A stretch of DNA of 64,000 nucleotides from Actinomyces dentalis DSM 19115 (GTDB taxonomy: Bacteria > Actinomycetota > Actinomycetes > Actinomycetales > Actinomycetaceae). The notes beneath the pieces were generated by a model. It was not told the DNA's origin, ran no database searches, and was given only the letters and a program-made list of their open reading frames with translations. This document shows, piece after piece, positions 34,279 through 46,500 of the stretch. Both the position numbers and the translations under genes were made by a program. The stretch covers positions 5,280 through 69,279 of the forward strand of contig NZ_AUBL01000002.1 of assembly GCF_000429225.1 (NCBI RefSeq). The letters are read 5' to 3'. Each line of letters begins with the position of its first letter. Position 1 is the first letter of the stretch.

Positions 34279-35850
34279 TCAGGGCTCGGAAACGGAGACC
34301 CGGTAGACGGCGTTGCCGAAGACCACCTTCGATCCGGGCATCGCCGCCTCCTCCTTCTCGGGCACGAGGGCGGTCACGGCGCCGTTCGACTCGATCCGGG
34401 TGCCGTTGGTCGAGTGCAGGTCGGTCACCCACACCCCGCCGGGCACCGGCACCAGCAGGGCGTGCGTCTTGGACACCGACCGGCTGGGATCGAAAATGCT
34501 CGCGCGCTGGGCCTGGGGGTAGGCGGAGATGTTCCTCGGGTCGCGGCCCACCACCGTGGGCTCGGGCAGCGGGATCGACTCCCCGCCCGTGTCCGGCACG
34601 AGGACGATGGTCTGCTCATCGGTGCGGCGCCGGTGGCGCGCCGTCCGACGGCGGGTGCGGGTGTCGGGCGCGTCCAGGACCATCGTGTCGTCCGCGGACG
34701 CCTGGGCGGCCCAGCCGGTCGGGGCGGCGGAGGTGGCAGCGGCGGAAGCGGGGGCGGACTGGGGGATGGCGAGGGTGTCGAGACCGGAGGGGGCCCTGCC
34801 GCTGGGGTCCCCGGTTCCGGGCGCGCTGGCGGCCCCGGGTGCGCTGGAGGTTCTGGGCGCGCTGGCAGCCCTGGGTGCGCTGGCGGCTGCGGGGGGTCCG
34901 GCGGGTGCGCCGGTGGTCCCGGGTGCGCCGGAGGGCCCGTACGCCCTGGGCGCAATGGGAGTCCCGTACGACCCGTACGCCCCGGGCGTCGACTCCGCGG
35001 GACCCGCGGGCCCGGTAGGCCCCGCGGATCCCGTCGGCGCCACCGGCCCCGAGGGCGCCGAGGACCCCGCCCGCCCGGGCCCGCCAGGCCCACCGAGCCC
35101 TCCCGGCACGCCGGGCCCCGGCCCCGCCGGACCGGCCGCCGGACCCGGCCCCCCCTCGGGGGGCAGGACCGCCAGGTCGTCCGACGTCGGCGGGTCCAGG
35201 TGCGTGGGCACCGCTGCCCAGGGCACGGAGTCGATGAGGGCCTGGGAGGCGTCGTCGGAGGACGAGCCCATGGCGGAGGTGTCGAAGGTCGTCCCCCGGC
35301 CGCCCCCCTCCGGGGACTCGCCCGGGCGGAAGAACATGGGCGAGCCCGTCTCCGTGTCCCGCCCCGTCCACCCCGGCTGCGCGGACGGGTCGGACGCCGC
35401 CGCGCCCCCGCGCACGGTCACGGCCCGCAGGCCCGCCACGCGGTCGTGATACCCCTGACCGTGGGGATCCCGCGCCGCCGAGTGCAGGAGCACCACCGCG
35501 CCCAGGCCGAAGGTCGGCACGACGGTGATGAGCAGCAGGTCGAGGTGCAGCAGGAGGCGCCCCCCGGGCGGCCCGCCGGTCTCGACGTCCACCAGCCTCA
35601 CCCCGCGCAGCCGCCCGCCCGGGCTCCAGCCCGTGACGGCCAGGGCGATCTCGCGGGGCACGCCCACAATGAGGCCGGCGATCGCCCACGCGAGCACCGT
35701 CGAGTCCATGAACAGGCCGATGAGAAGGCCGAGGGCCGCCACCACGAGTCCGCAGGCCACCAGGTCGATCGCGCCGGCGATGACGCGGTCGCCCACGGGG
35801 GCCGGGGTCAGTCGGGACCGGGGGAGCGGTGCAGACATGCGTGAGGTCAC
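34279..35850 (-). CDS. RDD membrane protein with long linker and C-terminal FHA domain
   Basis: The 523-residue protein begins with an RDD membrane domain (residues about 15-140; VGDRVIAGAIDLVACGLVVAALG, then three more helices). A 250-residue linker rich in Gly, Pro and Ala follows, then a canonical FHA domain at about residues 415-523 (VVGRDPRN, SVSKTHALLVP, DLHSTNGTRI). It should tether phosphothreonine recognition to the membrane. GTG 35850 is chosen because it overlaps the transglutaminase gene stop (GTGA) and has AAGGAG 9-10 nt upstream. An internal ATG exists at 35838. It is the last gene of the long minus-strand operon. Confidence 0.87.
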   Translation of the reverse strand: MTSRMSAPLPRSRLTPAPVGDRVIAGAIDLVACGLVVAALGLLIGLFMDSTVLAWAIAGLIVGVPREIALAVTGWSPGGRLRGVRLVDVETGGPPGGRLLLHLDLLLITVVPTFGLGAVVLLHSAARDPHGQGYHDRVAGLRAVTVRGGAAASDPSAQPGWTGRDTETGSPMFFRPGESPEGGGRGTTFDTSAMGSSSDDASQALIDSVPWAAVPTHLDPPTSDDLAVLPPEGGPGPAAGPAGPGPGVPGGLGGPGGPGRAGSSAPSGPVAPTGSAGPTGPAGPAESTPGAYGSYGTPIAPRAYGPSGAPGTTGAPAGPPAAASAPRAASAPRTSSAPGAASAPGTGDPSGRAPSGLDTLAIPQSAPASAAATSAAPTGWAAQASADDTMVLDAPDTRTRRRTARHRRRTDEQTIVLVPDTGGESIPLPEPTVVGRDPRNISAYPQAQRASIFDPSRSVSKTHALLVPVPGGVWVTDLHSTNGTRIESNGAVTALVPEKEEAAMPGSKVVFGNAVYRVSVSEP

Positions 35851-38159
35851 GGGTTCCTTCTCCTTGTACGACCGCCGCGGACGAGTCGCCGCCGGAAGCG
35901 GCGGGCGGTGCGTTGTCTGGGAAGCCGGCGCAGAGAGTGCGTCGACAAGCGTGCAATGAGGCGCCGCGGGGCGGACCGACCGGTGCTCATGGCCCTCATC
36001 ATTGCATCGGCCGACTCCCAGAGCCCGTCAACGGCACTCGGGCTCGGCTCGCCGGCCCCGAAGATCTGGGCGTCGACCGCCCGGGCGAAGCGGCGCAGAT
36101 CGGCGGTGGGGAAGCCGGGGGCGAGGACCTCGGCCTCCTCCCGGCGAGTCGCCCGGGCCGGCGGCGCCGACCCCAGGTCCCGGGCGCGATCAACCACCTC
36201 GTCCCAGGCCCCCGCCGCGCGATCGGGCCCGGATCCGCGGGCGCGCCGTCGTCGTCGCAGCGCCTTGAGCGCCAGGATCGTCACCACCGGCGCCACGAGC
36301 GCCAGCAGGCCCCCGACCACGGCCAGGACGAGGCGCAGATCGACGCCGGCGTCCCTGTCGTCCGGGGAGTTCCCGTGCCCGTCGTCGTAGGCGGGCGGCA
36401 GCTCCGCCGGGTGCTGGAGGGGCAGCGGCGGCTGGAGCACGCGCGGCTCGGGATTGGAGACCTTCTGGGTGTTCTGCTGCTGGGGCACGTGGTCGCGGTC
36501 GGGGGTCACATCCACCGCCACCCAGCCGGCCTGCCGGAAGTCGACCTCCACCCAGGCGCTGATGTCCTGGCCGGTGACGGTGGACGCGTCGCCGTCCGTG
36601 GCCGGCTTGAAGCCCATGACGACCCGGGCCGGAATGCCCAGCGAGCGGCACAGCAGCATCATGAGGACGGAGTACTGCTCGTCGTCGCCCACGAGCTCGC
36701 CGGCCTCCACCATCTGCGCCATCCGCGCCGTCCCGTGACCGGGCGGCGAGGAGCTGGTCGTGCCGTCGGAGTAGTAGCCGGCCCGCAGCGCCTGCTGGAG
36801 GAGGCGGATCTGGGCGACCGGCTCGGAGGCGGTGTCCACGATCGAGCGGGCCATCGCCTCCACCGACGGCGGCACATTGACGACGGCGCCCAGCCGCGGG
36901 CTCCCCGTGCCCAGCAGCGCCAGGTCGGCGTCGGAGGGCACGGAGGGCACGACGACCTGCTCGGTCAGCACGTCCCCGCCGGTCAGCCCCGCCGTGGCGA
37001 TGCCCGTGGCGGAGGACATGTCGTAGTGGAGGCTGTCGGAGACGATCTCGGCGCGCGGGCCCGACACGGCGATCGACAGCGCGTCGGAGACCGTGGGGAC
37101 CCAGGCGAAGCCGTAGTCCCGCAGGCGCACGACCACCTCGCGGGCCTGCGGCGAGTGCGTCCCCGCCCCGGTCAGCGGCGTGTCCGCCCCCACCCGCTGG
37201 AAGCGCGAGCTGTCGCCCTGGTCGATGCGCGCGCTCAGCCCGTCGTAGGCGTCGAGGGCCGCAATGCGCACGCGGCCGTCCTCGCCGACGCCGGACACCG
37301 TCATGAGGGTGGTCGAGGCGAACTCGGTCTCCAGGGCGCGCACCAGGGACAGGGGGGTGGCGTACTGGGTCAGATCGACCGGCGGCGCCAGGAGGGTCCG
37401 CAGCACCACGCGGTCCTGGGCGCCCGCCGGGGTGAGCGCGGCCGCCGCCGTCCCCGCCGCGGCCAGCACGGCGACGGCGCGCACGGCCCCCAGGCGGGCG
37501 CCGCGCCTCAGGCCCGCGTCCGAGCCGGCCAGGACCTCGGCCACGCGCGAGCGGCGCCCGCGCTGGGAGGCCAGCGCCCACAGCAGCAGCACCCCGCAGG
37601 TCAGGCCCGCCCCGATCGCCCGGGGCGCCAGGGCCGCCGGCGCCCCCCAGGCCAGGGCCACGAGCGCCTGGCCGACGACGGCCAGCCCGGCCGCGTGCAC
37701 CCGCCCGTCCAGCAGGGCGCGCACGGCCAGCGCCGCCCCCGCCAGACCGGTCAGCCACGGCAGGACGCTCATGGTGGGGAAGGCGCTCAACGGCAGGGGC
37801 AGGGTCAGGGCGTCGCGCCACACGGTCACCGTCGCCCTGAGCACGGCCCGCACCGCCCCCGCCCCCCGCCCGGTGTCGGGCAGAACCCAGGGGGCGACCC
37901 CCAGGTGGACGACGGCGGCCAGCGCCAGCACGGGCAGGGCGCTCAGACGCCGCCGGCGCCCCACGGCCCCGACGACGGCGCCCGCGCACACGCCCCCGGC
38001 CGCCGCCCCCGCCCCGACCGCCGGCCCGAAGGCGGGGACGAACAGCGCGCAGGCGACCAGCTCCAGGCCCACGACGAGGGCCAGGTCGAGCGCCGCCGCC
38101 CCCCGCCCCCGGCGGGCGGCGGGCGCGGCGGGCGCCGCGGCGCCGGGCCGGGCGCTCAC
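35847..38159 (-). CDS. TgpA-type transglutaminase-fold membrane protein, catalytic Cys and His replaced
   Basis: This 770-residue protein has multiple N-terminal helices (about 20-230), an extracytoplasmic transglutaminase-like domain, a C-terminal helix (about 615-637) and a basic cytoplasmic tail. The core segment reads [27 protein letters not shown]. In active enzymes the Cys stands where Asp493 is found here. The His of the usual HAWVEV is Ser534 (SAWVEV). Asp550 in VDVTP is retained. The domain is therefore probably non-catalytic and may bind protein or peptidoglycan. GTG 38159 overlaps the DUF58 stop, and its own stop overlaps the RDD-FHA start. Confidence 0.88.
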   Translation of the reverse strand: MSARPGAAAPAAPAARRGRGAAALDLALVVGLELVACALFVPAFGPAVGAGAAAGGVCAGAVVGAVGRRRRLSALPVLALAAVVHLGVAPWVLPDTGRGAGAVRAVLRATVTVWRDALTLPLPLSAFPTMSVLPWLTGLAGAALAVRALLDGRVHAAGLAVVGQALVALAWGAPAALAPRAIGAGLTCGVLLLWALASQRGRRSRVAEVLAGSDAGLRRGARLGAVRAVAVLAAAGTAAAALTPAGAQDRVVLRTLLAPPVDLTQYATPLSLVRALETEFASTTLMTVSGVGEDGRVRIAALDAYDGLSARIDQGDSSRFQRVGADTPLTGAGTHSPQAREVVVRLRDYGFAWVPTVSDALSIAVSGPRAEIVSDSLHYDMSSATGIATAGLTGGDVLTEQVVVPSVPSDADLALLGTGSPRLGAVVNVPPSVEAMARSIVDTASEPVAQIRLLQQALRAGYYSDGTTSSSPPGHGTARMAQMVEAGELVGDDEQYSVLMMLLCRSLGIPARVVMGFKPATDGDASTVTGQDISAWVEVDFRQAGWVAVDVTPDRDHVPQQQNTQKVSNPEPRVLQPPLPLQHPAELPPAYDDGHGNSPDDRDAGVDLRLVLAVVGGLLALVAPVVTILALKALRRRRRARGSGPDRAAGAWDEVVDRARDLGSAPPARATRREEAEVLAPGFPTADLRRFARAVDAQIFGAGEPSPSAVDGLWESADAMMRAMSTGRSAPRRLIARLSTHSLRRLPRQRTARRFRRRLVRGGRTRRRNP

Positions 38160-39505
38160 GCGAACCTCCTCATGACCAGCGGCAGGGTCTCCAACCGGTC
38201 CAGGTCGAAGCGCACCAGGGACCCCACGGCCCGCCGGCCCGAGGGGTTCGACCCGGCGCGCAGGGCCGCCGCGACGGTGTCGGAGGGGGTGATCGTGCGC
38301 ACGCGCCCCAGGACCCCGTCCGGGCACAGCTGCCCGGTGACCGCCAGCAGCACCGAGGCCTCCGGGTGGTGGGTGGTGGCCCGGCGGGCCAGCTCGTCCA
38401 GGCCCAGGGCGCCGGTCGGCTCGATGGCGCACGAGGCGTCCAGCAGCCGGGCCGCCGAGGCCGTGGGCAGGGACTCCTCCTCGGTGACCAGGGCGACCTC
38501 GCGGGCGTGGCCGATGGCGTCCAGCGTCAGCGAGCAGGCCACGGACACGGCCGTCTCGAAGTCCTCCTCGTTCTCGTAGTCCCCGGCCCGGGTGTCCAGG
38601 AGCACCAGGAGGCTGGAGCGGTGCGTCTCCTCGAACTGGCGCACCATGAGGCGTCCGGTGCGGGCCGTGGAGCGCCAGTGGACGTTGCGGCGGTCGTCGC
38701 CGGGGACGTAGTCGCGCAGGGCGTGGAAGGCGACGTCGGAGCTGGACAGCTCCTGGGTGACGGCGCCCTCGACGTCGCGCATGAGGCCGCTGAGGACCGA
38801 GCCCAGGCGGATGGTGCGCGGGTGGATGTGCACCTCCTGGGACTCGGTGCGCTCGCGGGTCAGGCGCACCAGCCCCACCGGGTCGGAGGCGACCGAGACG
38901 ACGGGCCCGACGGTGACGATGCCGCGCCGGGAGGTCGGCAGCACGAAGCCGCGCTCGTCGACGGCGCCCGGCGCCAGGGTGGGCACGGCGAAGACGGCCT
39001 CGACGGGGCCCACCGGCATCTCCATGCGCACGGGCAGGAGGGTGCGGGCGGTCGGGTTGGCGACCCGCACGTGGATGACGGCGTCGTCGCCCACGGTCAC
39101 GCGCGGCTCGAGCAGTTCGTGGGTCACCGCGTGGGCGCGCCGCGGGATGAGCCACAGGCCGGCCGTGACGACGACGAGGGCGAGGACCCCGGCCCCCGCG
39201 CGGGCCTCCTGCCAGCCCAGGCGGGCGGCCGCCCACGCGGACAGGGCGAGCAGGACCAGGCAGAGCCATCCGGTGCGGGTCACCACCGACAGCCGGTCGC
39301 GGGCCCGGCGCACCAGGCCCGGCGCCCTCCGGTGCACCGCGGAGGCGAGCAGCTCGACGGCGCGCAGGAGGGGGCGGCGCAGCGAGATGCTCCGGGCGGT
39401 GCCGGTGGCCGGGGCGGGCCGGTCGGCCGTGCCGGGCGAACCGGCCGTGCCGGATGATCCGGGCGAGTCGGCCGTGCCCGCCGCGCCGATCGGGTCGGCG
39501 GTCAT
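38156..39505 (-). CDS. DUF58 domain protein
   Basis: The 449 residues comprise a Ser/Gly/Ala-rich N-terminus of about 45, two membrane helices (near 75-115), a beta-rich extracytoplasmic-like part and the DUF58 block with the signature [29 protein letters not shown], followed by a vWA-like segment ([15 protein letters not shown]). DUF58 proteins accompany MoxR AAA ATPases and are thought to be their client or adaptor. The gene overlaps moxR upstream and the transglutaminase-fold gene downstream by 4 nt each. Confidence 0.92.
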   Translation of the reverse strand: MTADPIGAAGTADSPGSSGTAGSPGTADRPAPATGTARSISLRRPLLRAVELLASAVHRRAPGLVRRARDRLSVVTRTGWLCLVLLALSAWAAARLGWQEARAGAGVLALVVVTAGLWLIPRRAHAVTHELLEPRVTVGDDAVIHVRVANPTARTLLPVRMEMPVGPVEAVFAVPTLAPGAVDERGFVLPTSRRGIVTVGPVVSVASDPVGLVRLTRERTESQEVHIHPRTIRLGSVLSGLMRDVEGAVTQELSSSDVAFHALRDYVPGDDRRNVHWRSTARTGRLMVRQFEETHRSSLLVLLDTRAGDYENEEDFETAVSVACSLTLDAIGHAREVALVTEEESLPTASAARLLDASCAIEPTGALGLDELARRATTHHPEASVLLAVTGQLCPDGVLGRVRTITPSDTVAAALRAGSNPSGRRAVGSLVRFDLDRLETLPLVMRRFA

Positions 39506-40491
39506 GAGGACGCGGCCCGGTCGTCCCGGGCCCGGGCCACGGGGGCCTGCACGTCGGCCAGGGCGCGGGTGATGACGCCGCGGGCGGTGGCGCCGGTGAA
39601 CTCGGCGTCGGGGTCCATGACCAGGCGGTGGGCCCAGATCACCTCGGCGAGCTCCTTGACGTCGTCGGGCAGGACGTAGGTGCGCCCCTGCGCGGCCGCC
39701 CACACCCGCACCGCCCGGGTCATGGCGATGGCGCCGCGGGTGGACACCCCCAGGCGCGTGTCGGGGGAGTCGCGGGTGGCCTCGACCAGGGCGCCGATGT
39801 AGTCCAGCACCGAGGCCTCCACGTGGTTGCCGGCGGCGAGCCCCGCCATCGAGGACACGGCGTCGGAGGTGATGACGGCGGACAGGCCGGCCGAGCGGTC
39901 CGGCTTGGCCGAGCCGCCCAGTATCCGGGTCAGGGCGGCGCGGTCCGGGTAGCCCACGGAGGTCTTCATGAGGAAGCGGTCGAGCTGGGCCTCGGGCAGC
40001 CGGTAGGTGCCGGCCTGCTCCACCGGGTTCTGGGTGGCGATGACCATGAAGGGCCGCCCCGCCTCGTGGCGCACGCCGTCGACGGTCACCTTGGACTCCT
40101 CCATGACCTCCAGCAGCGCCGACTGCGTCTTGGGACTGGCCCGGTTGATCTCATCGGCCAGAACCACGGAGGCGAAGACGGGTCCGGGGTGGAACTCCCA
40201 CGACCCGGTCTTCTGGTCGAACACGGTCACCCCGGTGATGTCGCTGGGCAGCAGGTCCGGGGTGAACTGGATGCGCGAGTGCGTGCCCTGCACGCTGGCC
40301 GCCAGCGCCCGGGCCAGCGCCGTCTTACCGGTGCCCGGCGCGTCCTCCAGCAGCAGGTGCCCCTCGGCCAGCATGGCCGTCAGCGCCAGGCGGATGACCT
40401 CCTCCTTGCCCAGCAGCGCCTTGGCGACGTTCTCGACGATCATGGTGAAGGTCTTGGCGAACCAGGTCGCGTGCTCCTCGGTCAGAGCCAT
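39502..40491 (-). CDS. MoxR-family AAA ATPase
   Basis: This 329-residue AAA+ chaperone-type ATPase has Walker [14 protein letters not shown] (51-63), Walker [12 protein letters not shown] (109-119), sensor 1 in [24 protein letters not shown] and a C-terminal lid domain ([14 protein letters not shown]). MoxR proteins remodel or activate proteins encoded beside them, here DUF58 and possibly the giant Ig-like protein. The start is ATG 40491 with GGAAGGA about 11 nt upstream. A 91-nt gap separates it from the upstream Ig-like gene. Confidence 0.93.
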   Translation of the reverse strand: MALTEEHATWFAKTFTMIVENVAKALLGKEEVIRLALTAMLAEGHLLLEDAPGTGKTALARALAASVQGTHSRIQFTPDLLPSDITGVTVFDQKTGSWEFHPGPVFASVVLADEINRASPKTQSALLEVMEESKVTVDGVRHEAGRPFMVIATQNPVEQAGTYRLPEAQLDRFLMKTSVGYPDRAALTRILGGSAKPDRSAGLSAVITSDAVSSMAGLAAGNHVEASVLDYIGALVEATRDSPDTRLGVSTRGAIAMTRAVRVWAAAQGRTYVLPDDVKELAEVIWAHRLVMDPDAEFTGATARGVITRALADVQAPVARARDDRAASS

Positions 40492-40582
40492 GGCGGATGG
40501 TCCTTCCGGTCGTTGGGACGGCTCGGGGCCGCGGGACGAATGGGCGAGGGCCGGATGGGGGGCCGGCGCGCCGTGCAACAGC

Positions 40583-43500
40583 CTATTGCTGCGTGCAGGT
40601 GATCGAGTACGACGGCGGTACGCGGCCGACGTCGACCCGGTGCGGGAAGCGGTGGCGGGCGGCGCCGTTGGAGTCCACCGTGAAGGACTCCTCGTACCAG
40701 GAGCCGCCCCCCGGCTCGGAGTACCGGTAGCCGCACTGCACGGTGGAGTCCGGGTTGAAGCCGGAGGCGTCGATGACCAGGCGGCGGCAGACGGAGGGCG
40801 GCCAGCCGGTGTCGTCGACGTCCTGCGGGGTGCAGCGGGCCTCGGGGGCCTCGTCGATGTCGGTGATGATCGGGAAGCTCTTCTCGGTGCCGACGGCGAC
40901 GCGGGGCCCGGCGGTCGCGCTGGAGCACTCCCAGTCCGAGGTCTGCCCGGCGTCGTTGCGCGCCCGCACGCACCAGGTGACCTTGTTCCCGGCGCCCGGG
41001 GAGAAGGACCTCGTGCCCGAGGCCTCGACCTGCGGGGCGTGCTCATTGCGCGAGGTGTCGCCCTGGTAGGTGGTGGGCCGTCCGCCGGTGGCCCCGGCCG
41101 TCCAGGTGCAGCTGACGCCCCCGCCCTGCGCGGAGCAGCTGACGCTGGGCTCCGAGGGCGGGCCGTAGGGCGTCACGGTCCCGGAGGAGACCGGGTCGGA
41201 GGCGGCGTCGTCCCCGTCCTCGTCCACGGCGCGGGCCTGCACCGTGTAGGGCGCGCCGTCGGTCAGGTCGGAGAAGGTCCTCTCCGAGGTCCAGTCCTGC
41301 ACCACGTCCCCGCCGGAGACGACCCGGTACTCGATGTCGAGGTCGTCCGCGGACCAGCCGTTGCCGCCCACCGGCGTCGAGCGGCTCGTCACCTTGATCT
41401 GGCCGTTGACGCCGGTGGCCTCGGCCCCGGGCGTGGAGGGCGGCAGGGGCTTGCCGGTGACGGTGAATTCGTGGGAGCCGGACGAGGCCGTCCCGCTGCC
41501 CGCCGCGTTGGAGGGGGTGACCGTCACCGACACGGAGTGACTGCCCGGGCCCAGGCCCCCCGCCGGCACGGTCAGGGAGGTGTCGGAGGTGGTCTGGCTG
41601 CGGTTGACCGAGCCGGTCACGGACACGGCGTAGGTGACCGCGGCGCCGTTGGCGGGGGCGGGGCTCCAGCTGATGCGCAGGGCGGAGCCGTCGTACTGGA
41701 TCGACGGCGTACCGGGGGCGCCGGGGGCGCCGAACACGTTCAGGCCCGCCGTGCTCCACGGCGAGGCCCCGCCGCCCTCGACGAGGGCGCGCACGCGCAC
41801 CGTGTAGCCGCCGGGCTCCGCATTGCCGAAGGACGCCTCGGTCGCCGGCCCCGTGTAGGAGTTCACCGCCTGCCCGTCCCTGAGCAGCTGGGCCTCGTAG
41901 GTGACGGTCGCCCCCTCGACCGTCACCGCGCTCCACGTCGCCCGGGCCCGCCCGTTCGGGTCCGGGGTCACGACGGGGGCGTCCGGGGTCGCCTCCAGCG
42001 CCGTGGGCGCCGAGGGCGCCGAGGGCGCCGAGCGGCCCGCCCCGTTGACGGCCACGACCCGGAAGGAGTAGGTCCCGCCCGTCGCCAGCCCGTCGGCCCG
42101 GCAGGGGGAGGCCGTGCAGGTCCAGGTCCCGGCGCCGCCGGTCTCGGTCACGATGTAGGAGGTGATGGGGGAGCCGTGGTCGGCCCCCGGACTCCAGGAC
42201 ACGGCCATGGCCGAGGCCCCCGAGGGCGCGGCGCGCACCCCGGTGGGGGCGTCGGGCGGGGAGGCCACGGTCACCGTCACCGTGCCCACGACGGCGCGCG
42301 AGGCGCTGCCGGTGGCGTCGAGGGCCTCGTAGGAGACCACCAGGCGCCCGGTGAAGCCGGACTCGGGGGCGATGGTCAGGGTCGTGCCGGCGGCGGTGAC
42401 GCCGCCCGACCCCGAGGTCACCTGCGGCTCCCGGCTCAGGGTGATGGGCCGGCCCGGGAAGGGGTTGGTCACCAGCGTCGCCACGTCCACGCTCACGGGG
42501 GAGCCGTCGGAGACGAGGGTCGTCGGGGCGGCCGTCATGCGGGGGCGGGTGGAGGCGACCACCCGCAGGGGCAGGGTCGCCGTGACCGCCGCGTTGGTGC
42601 CGTCCTCCACGCGCACCTCCAGCGAGCCCGCGGTGCCGGGCACGGCGTCGTCGGCGGCGCTGACGGACAGGGTCGAGCCCGACACCGAGGTGCTGAAGCC
42701 CTCCGGGGCGGCCCCGGCGGTGAAGACGAGGGGGTCGGAGTCGGCGTCGCGGGTCATGGCGGCCAGGTCCGCGGTCACGGCCGGCTCGCCGGGGGCGACC
42801 GCCACCTCCGTGGGGGTGATCACGGGAGGGGTGTTCGTCGTGGAGACCACCAGGACCGGCAGGGTGATCGTCGAGCTGAGCGCGTCGGAGCCGGTGCCGT
42901 CGGCCACGGCGAGCGTGAGCGAGGTCTGGCCCGTGAACCCCGCGGCTGGGGTCACCGACAGGCTCCGGCCCGAGTCGCCCGCCTGGGCGGAGTCGAGCCC
43001 GGTGCCCGCGTTGAGCGTCGCGGCGTCGGCGACCACCGGGGTCGTGCCGGCGCGCGTGAGGACGTAGTCGGACAGCGCCACCTCGCTCGTCCGCCCCGCG
43101 GGGATGCGCACGGGCACCCGGGCGGAGTCGACCCGCGGGCGCAGCTCGCTGCGGGCCGGCACGACGACGACGGCGCTGCCGGTGCGCCCGTCGACGTCGG
43201 TGACCGTGTACAGCACCAGGTACTGCTCCTCGCCGATCGTGGCGCGGATCGACTGGTCCGTCACCTGGGCGCGCGGGTCGTCGGCGGTGACGGTCAGGTC
43301 CCAGGGGGAGCCGTCGGCGTCCTTGTCGTTGTCCAGGACCGGCACCGTGACCGTGCCGTCCGCGGCCACCTGGTCGACCGTCACGTGGTCGTCCACGCCC
43401 ACGGGGCTGACCGGCGGGGCCTGCGCCGTCACCTGGATGGTCAGGGTGCCCACGTCCGTGCCGCCCCGGGAGTCGGTGACCGTGTAGTGCACCGTGTACA

Positions 43501-46500
43501 GCCCCTCGGTCTGGGGCAGGACCGCCAGGACGCGGTTGGCGCGCACGGACAGCGTGAGGGCGTCGTCGTCGCAGGTCGGCGTGCCCACCAGGGACAGCGC
43601 GTCCCCGTCCGCGTCCAGGTCGTTGGCCAGCACCTCCGCGGCCACGGTCCGCCCCGGCTGGGCCGTGACCAGGTCGTCGGTGGCCACCGGGGCGGCGTTG
43701 GTCGTCGGGGCCGGGGCCACGCCCACGCGGACGGTGCCGGTCGCCTGGGCCCCGAAGCGGTCCTGGACGGTGTAGGTGAAGGTGTCCGTGCCCGTGGCCG
43801 CGCCCGTGGGCGTGTAGACGAGGCGGCCGCCGTCGGAGGTGACGGTGCCGTGGGCCGGCGGCACCTGGCCCAGGCCCACCAGGCTCACCGAGTCGCCGTC
43901 GGGGTCGGCGCCCTCCAGGGGCACCCGGATCGTCACCGGGGAGCCGCCCACCGTGCCGGCCTCCAGGGGCCTGGGCACGGGGGCGGAATTGGCCTCGTCG
44001 TCGCGGGCGCGCACCTCGATCTCGATGGGGGCGGAGGAGGTCTGCCCCTCGGAGTCGACCGCCGTGTAGGACAGGGTGGTCCGGCCGGGGGTCTCCCCGG
44101 CCTTGAATCGCACCGAGTCCTCGCTGACCCAGGCCGTGCCCGGGGCCCCGCCCACCGTCTCCAGGTCCTGGCCCACGGACAGGGTCAGGCCGGAGGGGGA
44201 GGCGTCGTTGTCGAGGACGGGCACGGTCACCACGTCGCCCACGCGCACGACGGCGGTGTCCGGGACCGCCACCGGGACCTGCACCTGCCCGGCGGAGACG
44301 GGCACGACGGCGACCCGGCCCATGGACGTCGGCTCGCCGTTGGAGACCGTGTACTCGATGTCCAGGCTCTGCGACAGGGGCCCGGCGGAGGTGATCTGCA
44401 GCAGGCAGTGGTCCACCACCGTCACGCTCACGCCCGACTCGGCCGGCGCGGTGGCCGACTGCAGGACGAGGATGCCGCCGGTGGGGTCGAAGTCGTTGCT
44501 CAGCGGCGCGATCGTCACCGCGCCGCCCTCGCGCAGCAGGGCGGTGTCGTTCTCGGCGACCGGCGGCACCGAGGCCTCCGCCGGCTCGACGACGTCGATG
44601 CGCACAATGCCCTTGGCGACGGCGGCGCCGGCGGCGACGTCGTAGTCGAGGTAGTAGGTGCCGGCGGCCTCGGCGGAGAAGGTGAAGGTGCCCGCCCGGC
44701 GGTCGAGGGTCGCGCTCGTCCCCTCCGGGGTCTGCTCGATCGCCGCCAGGCTGAGGGCCTCGCCCGAGGGCGAGGAGTCGTTGTCCAGGGGGGAGACGAC
44801 CGTCTGGGAGCCGGCGACGACGCGCACGTGGTCCGCATTGGCCACCGGCGTCTGCGCGTCGGCGGCGCGGACGTCGACGGTGACGGTCCCCGAGGCGGTC
44901 TGGCGCCCGTCGGAGACGACGACGGTCAGCTCGCGCGTCCCCGGGGCGCCCTGCAGGTCGCGCACGGTGACGACCCCCTCGTTCGTGGTGCGCACGTCCA
45001 GGCCCTCGCCCTGCGCGGAGACCAGGTAGGCGGTGTCCCCGTCGGGGTCCTGCCAGCTGCCCAGGACGGACAGGGAGGCGGAGGCGGTGCCCGAGACGGT
45101 CACGGTCGGGGTCATCAGCTGCTCGGGGGCGGAGTTGACCTCCCAGGGGCGGACCTCGACGGTCGCCGTCGCCGAGTCGGACAGCCCCCGCCCGTCGTCG
45201 GCCGTGTAGGGCACGGAGATGGTCCCGGCGGCGTCGTCGGGCACGTCCAGGCGCAGCGCGAGCCCGTCCTGCGCCACGGCGACGGCGGCGTTGGAGGGCC
45301 GGCCCACCGGGGCGGCGGTGAGGACGTCGCCGTCGGGGTCGGAGTCGTTGGCCAGGACGGGCAGCACCGTGGAGCGGCCCGGGCGCACCCCGAAGGCGTC
45401 GTCGACGGCCTCGGGGGCGTGGTTCTCGTCGGTGCGCTCGGGCTGGGACTGGGAGTCGGAGGTCCGGGCGGAGTCGTCCTCGGTGTCGGAGTCCTCGTCG
45501 GTCTGGCTGGTCACGTCGGTCCAGTCCTCGACGAGCACGAGCTGCTCGTCGGGCAGCCACACGCTGCCGGTGACGATGTCGTTGATGACGATGGCGTCGC
45601 GGTTGACGCGGAAGACCGGGGCGCCGGCCGAGCCCAGGGCGTCGTCGTGGACGGTGGTGCGCTCCGAGCCGCACTGGCGCACGTACTGGCCCGAGCCCGA
45701 CCAGGCGGCGTAGGCGCAGCCGCCCAGGCGCACCGGCTGCGCGGCCGCGCCGGGCGCGGGCGTCCCCTCGGAGGCGGGCACGGAGGTCACGCGCCCGTCG
45801 TCCAGGCCCACCGTGATGAGCGCGGTGCGCGAGGCCAGCAGGACGGAGTCGGACTCGGGCCCGGGCTGCTGGAGGGCCAGGCCGGGCTCGCCCAGGTCGA
45901 CGTCGGCGCCGCTCGGCAGGTGGACCGTCCCGGTGCCGCGCTCGAGGACCACGGTGTCGCGCCCGACGGCGGTGACGGCGACGTCGGTGCCGGCGCTCAG
46001 CCGGCCCGGGCGCGTGACGGGCTCGGCCCACCCCTGCCCGTCCACGGGGACGGTGACGATGGCGCCGTTGGCGGGGGAGGCCGCGTGGACGGACCCGTCC
46101 ACGCCCACGACGGCGACCGCCCCGGGCATATTGGCCAGCAGGGGGGCGGCGGCCGGCAGGGAGGCGACGGCGGGCACGGCGGCGGCCCGCACCGTGCCCT
46201 CGGCGGCGTTGACGGCGATGACCCGGTCCGCCCCCTGGGCGACGACGGCGCCGCTGGTCAGCTGGGCGGACTGGGACAGGGTGACGGTGGTCGGGTCGAC
46301 GGAGGCCACGGAGGAGGCGGCGGTGTCGGGCACCAGGACGTTCTGCCCGGACTGGGTGACGTCGAAGCTCGCCGAGGTGGTGCGGATCTCGCCGTCGATC
46401 TGCCGGGAGCGGGTGTTGAGGCGGGCCACGAGGTGCTGGTCGGTGGAGGTCACCCACACGGCGCCGTCGTTGAGGTCGACCTCCGCCTGGGGGATGCCCT

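Noticed and set aside
33848-34432. Minus-strand frame of 194 codons spanning the repeat region and part of the RDD-FHA gene
   Set aside because: Its first half overlaps the FHA-coding sequence in another frame, and its second half runs through the inverted-repeat element. No start signal and no family match.
35829-38579. 916-codon plus-strand frame opposite the transglutaminase-fold gene
   Set aside because: The low-complexity Arg/Gly/His product has no conserved motif. The opposite strand encodes a recognisable protein with overlapping operon neighbours.
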